From: Prorocentrum cordatum
Taxonomy: Eukaryota; Sar; Dinophyceae; Prorocentrales; Prorocentraceae
Direction: 5' to 3'
NCBI GenBank assembly: GCA_963575745.1
Contig: CAUYUJ010003625.1
Location: 248,501 to 312,500, forward strand
Length of the DNA: 64,000 nucleotides
Positions 11,409-22,899 of this stretch are shown here, in pieces. Numbering within the stretch: position 1 is the stretch's first letter; each line of letters begins with the position of its first letter. The notes below the pieces were generated by a model that ran no database searches, was not told the origin of the DNA, and worked only from the letters and a program-made list of their open reading frames with translations. The translations under genes and the position numbers were made by a program.

Positions 11409-13358
11409 TCAGGACCCTGAGGTCCCGGTGCGAGGTCCCGAAGCATCTTCTCCAAGTCTCCCGAGGGGGTGGCCGTGGCTTCGGCGAGCTTCTCGAGCCT
11501 TTCGCTGTCCCAGGGCAGCAGCTCCCGCCATGGTAGTCCTTCCACCAGTGGCCTTTTCCGCGAGCGGGTCGGTGAGTCCCGACCGCATTGAGTTGTTGTA
11601 GAAGGCGACGTTGGGCCAGGACAGGAGTAGGGGGTGCATGCGATATCAGGGGCTGAGCTGCACCACTGCTGATGTGTCATCTCCCCGGGCATTATGCTGC
11701 CGATCGAATATGGAGATGCATAGTCCGAGGTCGGCCGCCTTCCTGGAAAGGACGGCGGGGGGAAGTTGTTTGAGGTCGCCCACCAGCACCAGGTGTCCGC
11801 CGGAGCGGATGACGCTGTCGAGCGACATGGCGGCCATTAGCTCGCGGGCTTGCCCTGCTTCGTCGATGATGAGCAGGGCTACTGGTGCAGCATGCCTGAG
11901 GGCTTCCGCAGATTCGTGAGTCGGGATGATCGTCTTGGCGTCCCTAAGCAGCTGTGCACGGAAAGCGCTGAACTCCTTGGAGGACCCGCCTTGGCGCGGG
12001 GGGCGATTGTGCGTTCTGTAGAAGTGCCCCCCCGGAGTGAGCGGGGCGAGTCTTCGCGCCACCGGGAATTCTTTGGCCAGGCGGACGCACCTGTTGGGGA
12101 AACTTGTCCTGCGTCCTAGTCTGCCTGCTTCGTGCGCACTCCCGAGGCCGACGGCGGGCTGGTCCGCTGCTGCGTTGGACCCGGCGGTAAGGGCCACTGC
12201 CTGCCCTTCGGGGAGCGAGTCGGCCCACGTGTCCATGCTGGCGACTGAAAAGACAGTCTTGCCAGCCCCGGGGGGGCCGTGTACGACCGTCACGTCGCGT
12301 TGCCTGGTGGCGGCCAGGGCACGCGCCGCATCGTCGTTAAGTCGGTGGCGCTTGGCGCCTTCGTCATGGGCGAGTGCCGGGGGGAGGTCTCTGACTCGCT
12401 GAAATACCTGCCCAGTGGCGTTGTCCACCTCTTCGTCGGAGAAGGGCGCGTCCGACGACTCCTCGTTCTGCTGTTGCGGGCCGGCAGCATTACTGTTCGC
12501 CCCTGTCGGGGGTGTGCCAGGCGCCTGGGCCCTGATGGCGGCCCTCGCCCGCGACGGGAGGGAGTTGTCGCGCGCCCTGGCGTTCTCCGCGTCGTTGGCC
12601 AGCGCCCTGTTATTTCTGCCGGTGGCGCGGAAGGTGAGGAGGAAAGAAATGGCGTCGAGCGGCGTGCCCGCGAGGTCGTCCGGGGCCTGCTGCCGCTTGT
12701 AGATTTCGCTGATGGCGCTGGAGATCCGCCAATACTGCAATCTGGGGGGCGCCGTGTCCAGCCTGCGCCAGCCGTCTCCTACCTTCTCTGGTTTGGGGCA
12801 CGCGCCGTCGGGGTGGAACTCTCCAAATTTTTCGGTGTCGTATAAGGCCAGGGCTTGGTTGGTGGGGAACTTGGCTCCCTGTCGTAGCCCCATGGCTTCG
12901 CAGTCGTGGACGGGGATGGCGCTGCCAAAGTCTGGGGGCCAGAGCAGTTTGAGAGAGGCCACCTGATCCACCGATGGGCTGGTGATGCTGAGAAGCAGCG
13001 CGCGAGCTTCCTGGCCACCCTCCTGTCCCCTGAGAAGAATATTGAACTCCCGTGGCCATTGCAGGTGCAGCAGCAGCTTTCCCTCTTGGATTGGATACGC
13101 GTTGCGCAGCCTGTACCTGTCTAGGAGTACGCTGGGGGTCTGCTCGCTAATGGGGGTGACCGACACGGCAAGCGCGCAGCTTTGCCTTCGGACCAGGTCT
13201 GTTCTGGCCCTGGCAGAGCCGTCCCATACTGTTTCGGTGGCTGCCATGCACTCGGTCCAGGCCAGCCTGTCCAGGTTGTTCCCTCTCTGTCGTAGATCCT
13301 GCTCCCAGTGCTTCGGGAGGTTCACTCCGGAGCGGACCGGGCCCGCGGATTTGGGCAC
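11409..13358 (-). pseudogene. UPF1-like SF1 helicase, first RecA domain
   Basis: Counting from the ATG at 13358: motif I/Walker A GPPGAGKT at residues 361-368, motif II DEAGQ at 499-503, motif III VGDLKQLPP at 526-534. DEAGQ (rather than DEAD) plus GDxxQLPP is the hallmark of the UPF1/SETX/DNA2 branch. The frame then meets TGA at 11646-11648 and continues in frame as YRMHPLLLSWPNVAFY, which is the next conserved UPF1-like motif. The stop therefore interrupts an otherwise conserved helicase. The 360 residues before motif I are unrecognised. Role in the element is unknown; unwinding of RNA or cDNA is an inference. Confidence 0.85.
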
Positions 13359-14208
13359 CCGGGCTGCTGGTGGGGGCGGCGTATAGTCGGGTGATAGCGT
13401 CTGCTGCTGCGGCTGCTGATGACTCCATTATCGCCTGATTGCTCAGGGGGGGGAGGTCGTCCGGCCAGTCGCCTTCACCTTCGCGTGAGGGCCTTGTACG
13501 ATCTATTGAGTCCTGAGAGGAGGCTCGGCTGGACGCATTGGCCCGTCTCTCCCTCGGGAGCAGTGACGTGGGTGGCCATCCCAGTGAGGCGGGGGCGCGT
13601 CTGCGGGGGGCGGTGGCGGCGGTGCTGAGCCCCCCCAAGCACTGGCCGTGCTCGAGGATGTCACATCCCAACCCCCTCGGTATAGGCCGGGCGGTCGTAC
13701 GTCTGTCGAGTGAACGGCGCCAGTGGAAATTGACTGGTAGAATGGGTCGCTGCGGAAGGGGAAGTGGACAGGTACGTAGTCCCAGTCTTCCGGGAAGGTC
13801 CCTCCTGGCAGATGCGGCAGTGGGCCCGCCTTCACCGGGTCTGGCAGCTCCCAGCTGGGCCACGAGTGCCTGTCGATGGTGCGTTTGGTCACCCAGTCGA
13901 CGTTGTGTCCCAAGGTCCTGGTCCAGAGATTGCCTTGGTCGGTGTAATGCCCGGGGTCTGGCCACCCTGTGTCTTGTTGTTTCGCTCCCTCCTTGGCGTG
14001 GTCCCCACCCAGGCGGTGTTCTTTGCCTTCGCAGCTGGCACACCTCGCACCACCAGCACCACTCGTGGTTGAAGTGCGCCCACCTGAGCCATGGGCATTT
14101 TCGCGCACGGAAAGGAGATAGGCCGTCAACCTTGCCCGGGCCATCTACACAGGGTTCGGTGGGGGAAGGCCATCGGGCCAGTGGCCCGTTTTTGCTCTTC
14201 TTCGTCAT
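13359..14208 (-). pseudogene. N-terminal region of helicase polyprotein
   Basis: Starts at ATG 14208 (MTKKSKNGPLARW), directly behind a splice-acceptor-like AG|G. A short Trp/Cys segment follows (KCPWLRWAHFNHEWCWWCEVCQ region, about residues 35-58), which could bind metal. The frame then changes; from about 13990 another frame reads well (LGHNVDWVTKRTIDRH, FPEDWDYVPVHFPF). It ends in a Pro/Ala-rich linker that leads into the frame carrying the helicase motifs. I do not recognise a named domain. The start choice rests on the acceptor and on the change from RNase H coding upstream. Confidence 0.45.
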
Positions 14209-14235
14209 CCTGAAGAAAGAGTGTGGGGGAATGCA
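14209..14235 (-). promoter_or_regulatory. Splice-acceptor-like site (possible spliced-leader addition site) before helicase ORF
   Basis: On the minus strand the sequence reads 'cacactctttcttcag|g' followed at once by ATG. A pyrimidine tract ending in AG|G is the dinoflagellate acceptor pattern. It lies in the ~200-bp non-coding gap between the RNase H stop (about 14410) and the helicase start. It could accept the trans-spliced leader, giving the helicase polyprotein its own mRNA, or be a cis-splice acceptor. This is inference from sequence only. Confidence 0.4.
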
Positions 14236-14409
14236 GCCGAGAGCCGCAGAACAGGAAAATGTGAGTGGTGGAGGGCGAACTTGAGCCGCGGCAGCAGGGA
14301 CCTCAGTGGTCGCGGGGATCGGTCGATCGGCGATCCGATCGGGGCGGAGCAGGGGGGAAAGAAGAGGGGGGGGTCCAACCGGAAAGCGGCCTCAGCCGCT
14401 TCCACGGGG

Positions 14410-15524
14410 TCACACATAGGTTGGTCTCCAGTAGGTCGATACCGGGAAAATGCTCTGGCTGGGTGGGGGCGTCCCACGCCCAGTGTAGTGTGAGGTGACA
14501 GCGGGCACGCCTTCCTTGCGGGGGGCATCGGCCCAGTAGACCCCAATGGTGGCAAGGCTGTCAGCAGCCTTGTTTAGCCTCCGCCTGACTGCTTGCCACG
14601 TGAGCACCCAGCCAGCCCCTTCTGCCTGCCCAAGGGCGCCCTCCATCGGCCGGGCCAGGTGAGTCGAATTCGGTACCTGGCGGCACCGGCGCCGTATCGG
14701 ACCGCAGCGAGGTTGTCGCCGACAATCGGGGCTGCCCGGACTGGGCCCTTGAAGTGGGGGAGCAGCGCCAGCCCGGCTCGGCAGCCTGCCACTTCCGCCA
14801 TCTGTGCGTTGTCGCAGTCGGGGAGTGCGACGATGGCAATGGCCAGGGCCCGAGGGGAGCCAGTGCTGGGATTGTGATGCCACAGGATGGTCCCAGCGCC
14901 GGAGACCCTGTCCGCGCCTTCGATGGACCTTGCGCCACCGTCAAAGGTGACCTCATAGGGCCAGCGGGTAGAGTTGGAGTCGGGGAAGGGGGAGCTGCGG
15001 ACAGTGACTTCGTCGCCCGGCCCCAGGCGCGCGTTGGCGACCAGCGTGGCGGTGTGGAGCCCGCACTCCCGACAAAAAGCTGAAGACCAACTGGCGGAGG
15101 GAGAGTCGTCGGTCCTAGGGCAGGGGAACCATCCGTTCCCTGGGGGCATCCATGCGGCCCGCGTCTGGGGCGCTTGCAGGACCACGATTCTATCCCCCGG
15201 GTTGTGGTGTCTGGTGACAATTGGGAGTCTGCGGATCTCGCCTCCTGCCCTGCATGCATGTCGATGTAAGTGGGGCCTAGCGGCTCCACAGATCGATCTT
15301 TCGGGGGTGGTGCGCGGGTTGCAAGTACGGCAGGTGTCGCGCAGGACGGCCCAGACGGCTGTCTCATCTGGGTTGCTGCTCCTGGGGGGCTCGTCCACCC
15401 CGTGCCCCTCCTCCTCGCTGTCACCTTGCTGATCGATGTCGGTGGTCACTATGCCGTGCAGAATGAGTCTGGCGGCTTCGACGGCCTCAAGGGGGGAGGC
15501 TTGGTGCAGCACTTTCGCGAGCAA
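14410..15524 (-). pseudogene. LINE RNase H domain
   Basis: The frame carries EVTFDGGARSIEGAD (first catalytic Asp), then AEVAGCRAGLALL (Glu on the helix) and VGDNLAAVRYGAG (next Asp). In an overlapping frame follow RRRLNKAADSLATIGVYW, the usual terminal N-x2-AD-x-A segment. This is RNase H1-type, which removes the RNA strand of the RNA:DNA hybrid and is found at the C-terminus of many non-LTR elements. A frameshift near 14580-14650 splits it. It ends at a TGA at about 14410. Confidence 0.8.
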
Positions 15525-15601
15525 GGGTTAGTGTACGCCGCTGCTGATGATTGCTTGGGCGAGGGTAGGTGGGTCGTCGGGGCCCCGTATGGTGCACCAG
15601 G

Positions 15602-16416
15602 CTAGTGCCGCGGCTGGGCACCAATGCCAGACGTGTTCCGTGGACGCTTCTCCGAGCCCACAGAGTGGGCACCGCCCGTGTGGTCCGCTTCTGCTGGGAG
15701 GTTGCAGGTGCCCCTGCGTGCGAGCGCAGGTCTCGGCTTGGTTCCTTCGGGAGGGGGGGGAATTTCAAGGGGCAGTGTCTGCCAGAGAGCGGATGCATGC
15801 GGGCCTGGGCCGGTGCATCTCGCGCACCAGGCAGCGCCCTCGTCGTCGGGGCCGGCGGTGATCCACGCGTTTCTGGCTGGTGCCCCGCATGGGCACACGC
15901 GTGGTCTTCTTTCGTCGTCGCCCCTTCGTCTTGCCGAGCAAGGTAGTCCGTTGCTGAGGACTCTAATCACGTGGTGCGCTTCAATGAAGGAGGTGCAGTG
16001 GCGCAGCAAATGCCATTCCTCCCCGTTGGAGGGTTGCCATCTCCTCCCTTGGCTGGTGTCCAGGAGCCATCTTGTGAGGCTGCGGCTTTGCATCTGGACC
16101 CATGCGGCCGCGTAGGAGATCCTGCCGAAATGCTTGCCTTCAAGGAGGTCGGGTTGCCGTTTGCACGCTGCAGGGCCCGAGCGGCTTTCCGCTCGGAGAT
16201 CATCTTGGGTCTGGGGGGGCACGCCTCGGGCTCCTGAGCTGCCTGGTTTGCCCATCTAAGCAATTTGTTCCACCTGATGCTAGCGCGCTTCCTGGCGGGC
16301 TTGGGTCCCCAGAAATCGTCGAGTGCGCGTGCTCTGGCAGCGACCGCGGGCAGTCGCGACCGGGCACCTGGGGGCGCCCTGTGCCTGGAAGCGAATGCCC
16401 ACTCCCGCGAGGACAA
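15602..16416 (-). pseudogene. LINE polyprotein spacer with Cys pairs between RT and RNase H
   Basis: The spacer shifts frame more than once. It contains a basic Trp-bearing segment (IRWNKLLRWANQAAQEPE), a helical segment (HLLRHCTSFIEAHHVIRVL), then CPCGAPARNAWITAG and, 16 residues on, AWCARC. Two Cys pairs of this kind between the RT thumb and RNase H resemble the zinc-ribbon-like regions of LINE proteins. It continues the RT polyprotein. Confidence 0.5.
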
Positions 16417-16458
16417 GGTCGGGGGCCCAGGAGGACCCGGCCAGACCGAGGGCGGTCC

Positions 16459-17440
16459 TTAGTTGGGCACGTAGTTCGCGCTCCTGCACGACGTCGGGGA
16501 GAGCGCGGTGGGCAGCGCAAGGCGCCAGTGAGACCAGGTGCGCATTCCAGGCGGCGGCCGCGCGCGAGGGGGGCATCTTTGCCAGGTGCAGAGCCATGGC
16601 CCTTTCTCTGATCTTGGGAAGGGGGCGGTCCCATGCGCCTTTGCATAGGGCTTCTTCCTGCCCTTTAGTGAGTCCTCCGTTCGGGGGGGGGGCTCATCGC
16701 CTTCTGCGGCGCGGGAAACCACCGCTGCCCCCAGGTAGGGCCACTGGTCCCGCACTGAGGAGCCTCCGAAAGGAGCGTGCCCCATGAGGGCCCGCCACCA
16801 CTCGTGATTGCCAGCAGGGACAAGGGCTGTCTTGAAAGCGCAGTTGCAGTTGCGTTGATAGGGGGTGCACCAGTTGGGTCGGCACTGCCCTGTGCTGCTT
16901 ACCACGGTTGCCTGGATGAGCTCGCTGGGGAGCCCAGAAATAAGCACGTTGTCGCCGTCCTGTTCGTAATGGACGGGTGCCTCTTCCAGCGCGGCTCTGA
17001 GCGCTGTGGAGTCCTCGGTGCGGATTCCTCTGCAGCGGTGGGCCTCGACCAGGAGCCCGGCAGCCCTGGCAGCCCAGGGGGGGGGCGATGGCCGCGCGTA
17101 GCGCCCGCTTCGTTGTGCTGAGTAGAGCGGCGAGGTCGTCGACGTAGGTGGGATCGTCGTCACCAGTATTGGAGGAGATCGCAGAGATGAGGGGGTCGTA
17201 CCCCATGCCCCAGAGGAGTGGGGAGGCTGCGCCCCCCATCCCAACCGACCTCAGCAAGCGCCGCTCAGGGCCTTTGTACTTTTCCCTGCATATCTGCACC
17301 CTTCGCTCGTCGACCAACGAGCTGAGGGTTTGTAGCAACCACGACGGGAGCTTCCATCTACGTAGGAGGCTGTTCACCAATTGAAGTGATATTCTCTCAA
17401 AGGCCTTATTTTAGTCACAGAAGATGACAGCCGCGCCAGG
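16459..17440 (-). pseudogene. LINE reverse transcriptase, palm (motifs A and C) and thumb
   Basis: Motif A reads AAVIFCD-stop-NKAFERIS: the catalytic Asp is at 17414-17416 and is followed by TAA at 17411-17413, probably from CAA. The next segment (LVNSLLRRWKLPSW, GMGGAASPLLWGM) matches LINE RT motif B. Motif C is PTYVDDLAAL, with YVDD at 17135-17146. The thumb region follows. All catalytic aspartates remain but the frame is broken, so this copy is inactive. Confidence 0.85.
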
Positions 17441-19633
17441 GGCGCTGCCCAGGTGTGGCAGCGGCGCGGTTGACAAACACATCGACGGCGGCGGCGCGCC
17501 GGCCCAGGAGCGCGGCCCAGGCAGGGCCCGGTTCAGATGGGGGCTTGGGGGGAGAGCCCAGATGCAGGGTCACCTTTGTGATGTTGGGGCCGCGCTGTCC
17601 TCCTCGCTCGGCGGCCTGGTTGGGGTCGAGGAGCGGTTCAACGGCCGGGCCTATTAGGTCGGCAAGAGAGGCGCCATAATGCAGGTGGGCAGCTGCAGAG
17701 GTCTCATGTCGTTGGGGGCTTCAGCACCGGGCTTCTTCCCGATCCACACCAGCAGGTCGACAGATGGCCCTGGCACCTCCTCGATGAGTGACGGGTTGAG
17801 GTCAGCGGCGTGCCACGCCTGCGCGATGAGGCAGGCTACGAATCTGGCGCCGGGATGATATGCTTCGCACGGCACCCCGTCAACCCCTGGGGCGCCCCCG
17901 CTGGGAGTGAGGACGAGGGCAGCTAGTCTTGCCCAACTTGGCCTGGGCCTGTCCGTGACCACGATACCGGGGTGTTGCTGGAAGTAAAGGTAAAGTAGTC
18001 TCTTGGCAGTGTCGGGGAGAGGAAGGGCATAATGCCATATCGCACTGCGGCTGTCCCAGAGGGCGTTGCCGATCTGGTTGGGCCTGTCGTGCCGCGTGCC
18101 GCTGTGGTCACGCACGCCTAGGATGGCGTGGGTTTTCTTGTATATCTCCCGCCATGTCCTGTAGTGGGCTGCCAGGGGTGCACGCTCCGCCCCAACACCT
18201 CTTTGTGTGGGGGGCAGGCGCGCTGCTCTTCTCTGTGTGACCTCGGCGCCCCACGTCTTGAGCCACCGGCCAGCCTGTTCTGGGGTGAGATCTTGTCCAT
18301 CCCAGCCGTACTCACGAAGCCAAGCCGCCAGTGTTCCGACAGGGCGTGTTGTCTCACTCTTCTGACTAGCTGCTGCGAGCAGGAGGCCTGGAGAGGCCCG
18401 CGTCCAGTGCGCGTTTCCATTTTTTCCCACCAGTCCAGCAGTGCTGAGGAGAGGGCGTGTCTGCCGAACCTCGTGAGGGAGGACGGGCGGGGTGGGGTTG
18501 TCGCCAATTGGCCCCCCCCCGGCGCTCGGCTGCGCGCTGCGGGGGCTGTCGAGAGAGGCGTCGCCGTCGTCGTTGTCAGGGTGCCGGTCGGGGAACCCAC
18601 CCGGGCAAGCTGGTCTGACCCAGTCGATCGGTTGCAGGAGGCCGCTTAGGCTGACAGAAGGGACACCGAAGGAGATCTCTAGGTGGGCGTAGACCTGGCC
18701 GAGCTCTGCGTGCGCAGCGGTGGGGAGATTCCTGAGGTCTGCAGCCTTCATGGCATCATCCCTTCCGGCCCTCCTCGCCCCTTGCGGTTCGAGTGTGATG
18801 AGGGCGTGGTCCGACAGAGTGAGTCTCCGCAGTTTACGGGGCTCGTATGCATAGATCTGCCGGACTGGGCATGCAAACATGTCGATATGCGATTCGCTCT
18901 CCTTGTCGATTCTGGTGGGACCGGGCATGTGCACGGCGGCTGACCCGGAGCTGGTTAGAAGGTCCCTCAGGAGGGCTGCGGCCTCTACTTCCCCGTCTCT
19001 TGGGCGTTCGAGTTGCAGGTTGACGTCCCCGCCCCAGTATGTGTCGAGCGGCTCCCAATGCTCCGCCGCCACGGCGATTCCTGCAAGGGCGTCCTCCTTT
19101 CTGGTGGGAGGGAGGTACACTGAAACCAATCGAACTCTCTTTTCGCGTCGCTGGACGATCGCGGCAATGGCGCAGCCTGGGGCCAGGACCTGTTGCTCCA
19201 AGAGGGGCATACCGCGGGGGAGGAGAATGCCGACACCTCCTGCGAGTCCTCGGGTCGGCCCGAGGTATCCAGGGGAGGCCACCAGAGTCCTTGCTGGAAA
19301 CATGGTTCTCCAAACCTCAGCTTCATGCTCAGACCAGTGCGTCTCTTGGATCAGAGCGATCCTGCTATTCATCGTGACCTGGGTCAGCAGCGCGTGCTTA
19401 ATATGATTATTGTCGGCTGTGCAGCTTCTGAGATATCTCACGCTCCAGCAGCTGATCCTGGGCAGACTGTTAGGGGGGGTGGCGCCAAGAGCTTGTATCG
19501 CGTCTTCTAAGGTGAGGCTACCGCACATGGTGTCCCATGTGGGCTGCCCCCAATCCTTAAGGGTCGGCGTGTAAGAGGGGCCAGAGGCTTCTCGGCCCGC
19601 GAACCTTGCAGTGGCAAAAGGCTCGGAGTGCAC
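17441..19633 (-). pseudogene. LINE APE-type endonuclease and RT finger region
   Basis: Counting from ATG 19633: QETHW (Glu 97), GGVGIL (132-137), SVYLPP (Tyr 173), GGDVNLQL (Asp 203, Asn 205), HIDMFA (Asp 251) and SDHALI (274-279). These are the catalytic set of the exonuclease-endonuclease-phosphatase fold that nicks target DNA for target-primed reverse transcription. RT fingers follow near residues 590-650 (GGAPGVDGVPCEAYHPG, RPLQLPTC). The frame then meets a double stop near 17654. A shifted frame continues with ASLADLIGPAVEPLL, so a single-base indel lies at about 17670. Confidence 0.85.
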
Positions 19634-19747
19634 TGTTGAGCGCGCGCCGCGCCTGCGCCCAGGCGAGCGCGCGTGTCCCCGGCACCAGGGCGTGGCGGGG
19701 GGGGGGGCCCAGCGCTTGGTGGAGCGCGCTGGGGTCCTCGTCCGAAT

Positions 19748-21385
19748 CTAAGGGCTTGCTAGCTCGGACAGGAGGGCTTCTTCGCGCCGGAGCTGTTCCG
19801 CGATGTCGTCTGGGAAGGGGCGGTTTCTGAGCTGCGCCCGCGGGCATTGTCTTCCTGCGTGCGCCCGTGCTGCGGTCCATGCGCGCGCTATCTGGCCGCC
19901 CGTCGGGGCGGGGGTGTAGGTCGGCGCTTCCGAGCGCCCTGCGGTCCAGGCACGCGTCGCAGAGACGATCCTGCGTTGAAGGCAGCGCGGGTCGAAGTGC
20001 ATGCCAACCTCGTCGTAGGGCGTCCCGTCGCTTACTCTGAGTCCGCGGCAGCGCCCGGCCAAGCCTATAGCTCTCGCTCTCTCGTCTGCGCTGGGGAGCC
20101 TGGGCCCGTGAGTTCTGCCCTCCTTCACTAACCGTCTTCCCCGGGCTCTGACCTTGTCTTCGGTGGCCAGGCTCTCCCTTTCCCTCCCGGCCATGACTAG
20201 TCCGAGACCTTCGGTGCACCCTGGAAATCGGTGCTCTGCACGACAGTCAATAAGTATCTGCCTTGCCCCCTGCTTCAGCTCCGTTGGGTTCCGAAGGAAC
20301 CACCTGTAGCTACTGTCTTCATTGTATAGGAGACATAGGAGGTGGGTCTTGTAGCTGCTGGGGAGGATGGCGTCTGGGTCGTCATGGGCGGTCCTGGACC
20401 GCGTCCACGTCGGGATGTTTCCATCTGGCCTGCATGCCCATCTAGGCCCCCAAGGGCTGGGGAGACGGGCGCATGCTATCGTGCTGGTGGGGGGAGGGAA
20501 GTTAGCGATCCATAGTCGCTCTCTGGGGCTGGCCACATGTTCACCCGCGTTCATTTTGACTGCTCATTCGGGGTTGAGCTCCCCCATGGCCCTTCTCATG
20601 GCGTCTCGGTGGGCCAGTGGCATGGAAGCCGCGTTCTCCACGAGGACCAGGTCGGAGACGTCTGGCCTTCTCTTGTTTGCGAGGTACCAAGCTGATGGGA
20701 CAGCAGAGAAGTGGGAGGACTGAGCGCCCGCCAGACCATCCCTGCCAGCGTGAGCGCCTGCCGCTGATAGGTTGTTACAGGGGGGCCCTGCCACTATCAG
20801 AAGGGTGCTGCCCTGGTCCAGGGAGCCCAGATGCTTTTCCCAGGGGGTTCTGTTGTCGTGGGGGTCTTTACGTCTGAAGAGATCCCATACGTCTGCCGCT
20901 ATGTGTCTATGCGGCGGGCCCCCGTCTTGCGGGTCTGGGGCGTTTGCCCATCTGCGCGCCGCAGCCTCCGCCGCGGTCCTGTTGTGCCCCGCGAAGGCCG
21001 AGGATCGAAAACTGCTGGTGGCTCCAAGCTTGCTGACAAGGTCGCCCACCGCGAGTCTGGCGATTCCCCAGCCGTCGAATAATGACACAAGGTGTAGGGG
21101 GGAGCATTCGCTCGTGGGGCAGTGTTGCGCTGCAGGTCCGCCCCCCCCTGCCCCTTGCTCCTGCTGCGTGAAATCCCGTTCTGCAGCTTCCTGTATTCGG
21201 AGCCTGCCCGCTATATCGTCGACCGCCTGGTCGGGTCCTAGACGGATGGTGCCCTGCTCGCGCGGGGACTGTAGCGCGTCTAGGATGGTGTTGTTGTCCA
21301 AGACTGCTACCTGGTAGGCGGCGAGCACCTGGTCGGGAGGGGCGACTGGTGAGAGCCCGGAATCGCGATCCTGTGTTGTGTCCAT
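19748..21385 (-). pseudogene. C5 cytosine methyltransferase-like domain in the giant element
   Basis: From ATG 21385: motif I-like LVSLFDGWGIARLAV (about 99-113), motif IV LLIVAGPPCNNLSAAG (PPC at 201-203, the catalytic Cys loop) and motif VI-like LVLVENAASMP (ENA at 250-252). TGA at 20564-20566 interrupts the frame. The same frame continues with KMNAGEHVASPRERLWIAN, which resembles motif VIII (Q-x-R-x-R region). About 230 further residues lead to the endonuclease. C5 MTases methylate cytosine in DNA; retrotransposon-borne DNMTs are described in dinoflagellates. Whether this one was active cannot be told. PPC with FDG and EN(A) makes a Dcm-like fold likely. Confidence 0.75.
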
Positions 21386-22899
21386 ACCTGCTGGAGGACG
21401 TCCATTGGTTGCGGGGCTGCGGTGGGTTCGGTGGGCGCAAGGGGGTTCGTCCTGGGCCTTGCCCTCCTCGTTCCTTCTCCCGGCCCTTGCAGCTCAGTTG
21501 AGGCGCGTGCGAGGCCCCCTCTCGGTCTACTCTGCACCGGTACTGTTGGTTGAGATTCCCACATCGTTACCAGGGTCCGGGAGTTGTTCTCTGCCGGCCT
21601 CGCGGTCCTCAGCCTTGCCCTAGGTCGCGTCCTCGTTCCCAGGGGGCCTGTCTGCCGGGCCCTCCTGCTGCGACTCCTGTCTTGCCGTCGCGCGGGGCCC
21701 GTCGGCGTCCTGTCCCTGTTCTGCTGGTTTGCCTGCTGCTGGTGCTGATGCTGGGCTGCGGTCACCTCTGCAGCGCCTGCCCCTAGGGGCTGGCCCTCTG
21801 AGTTGGGGCTCCTCTGCGTGGGGTTCGGAGGAAGCCCTGCCTCAGCCCCCTGTGGTGGTCGCTCAGTGGGGCTGCCGTAAGGTGGGTCTCCCCTGAGATT
21901 GAACCAGGTGGGATCGACCGCCTTAAGCCTGCTGGTATTGGGGCCGGGAGCGCCACCCACGGCGACGGAGAGGATCCGCTCGAGGATCTCTTCGGTCAAG
22001 GGCGAGAAAAGGCATGCCGGTCCTCCCGCGCCGGGGATTCCGGTTGCTGCAGTTTGTAGGTGCGCGCACGCGTCGCCCGCGGTTAGTGCCGCGTTCTTGG
22101 ACAGGATGTTTCTGCCAGCAGAGCTCCTTGTGCGAATCGGCGGGTGTTGTGCCCAGTATGCCTTGAAGGGGGTGATCAGTCTGAGAGATAAGTGGGCTCT
22201 GGTAAATATCTGTCTGATCTGCTTTACGAGTTGAAGCATGGAGGTGCCCCAGACTATGGCGCTGAGAACTGTCCTCCACTCTGCTCTGTCCGTGCAGCCG
22301 AGCCCCTCCCACTGCGTAGGGGGTCCGAGAGCGCGGAGCGTCCCTGCTGCGCTGCTGAGGAGGTGACTCCATTTGTGCCTCATACAGGGTGGCAGATGCA
22401 GGCTTGCCCTGGGGGAGTCGCCTCTTCCCAGCGGGTCACCTGGCAGGCTACGGGCGACGCTGTCCGGAGGGGGTCTTGTTCTACAGGTGCGGACCTGTGG
22501 TGCGTCCTCTGCTCGTGCCCCACCTCCTGGCTCGTTGGATTTGTCTGCCCTCTCCACCGCTGTCCATCCGTTCGTCTCTTTCCACCTGGGGTGTCGGCGC
22601 CGTGGGATGTGCCGCACCTCGCTCCTCCCGCTGTGGGGGCGGGTGTGCCGTGCACTGCCTTGTGCGCGAATCGGTAGGCTGTCGCGCCTGTTGGTGAAGC
22701 GTCCCGCCTGGTGTCTGCGGTTGTGCCGGGGACTGCGCCTGTGGGTCCTGCGTTTCCCCGCGGTCCGCACTGCTGCGTTCCTCCCCGCGCTCCTGGCTGG
22801 GGGCGCTTGCCGCCCCAATAGTCGGGGTGTTGCTAGTGCGGTCACTGCCTGGGGATGCCAAGGGTGTGGCGTTTCCTCTGCTGTTGCTCTCGCCGACAC
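21386..22899 (-). pseudogene. Giant-element ORF1-like region, Pro/Arg/Gln-rich, unknown
   Basis: The best-composed stretch is a compact helical segment encoded at about 22380-21930 (MRHKWSHLLSSAAGTLRAL, LSAIVWGTSMLQLVKQ, FSPLTEEILERILSVAVGG). Pro/Thr/Gln/Arg-rich linkers flank it (HQHQQQANQQNRDRTP). The earlier part (22.86-22.48 kb) reads best in another frame as a Ser/Gln/Glu-rich linker. The helical segment with basic linkers would suit an RNA-binding ORF1 protein, but I do not recognise it. Confidence 0.4.

Noticed and set aside
9226-13358. Helitron interpretation of the helicase
   Set aside because: Motif II is DEAGQ of the UPF1 branch, not PIF1-like, and no HUH replication-initiator motif was seen nearby.
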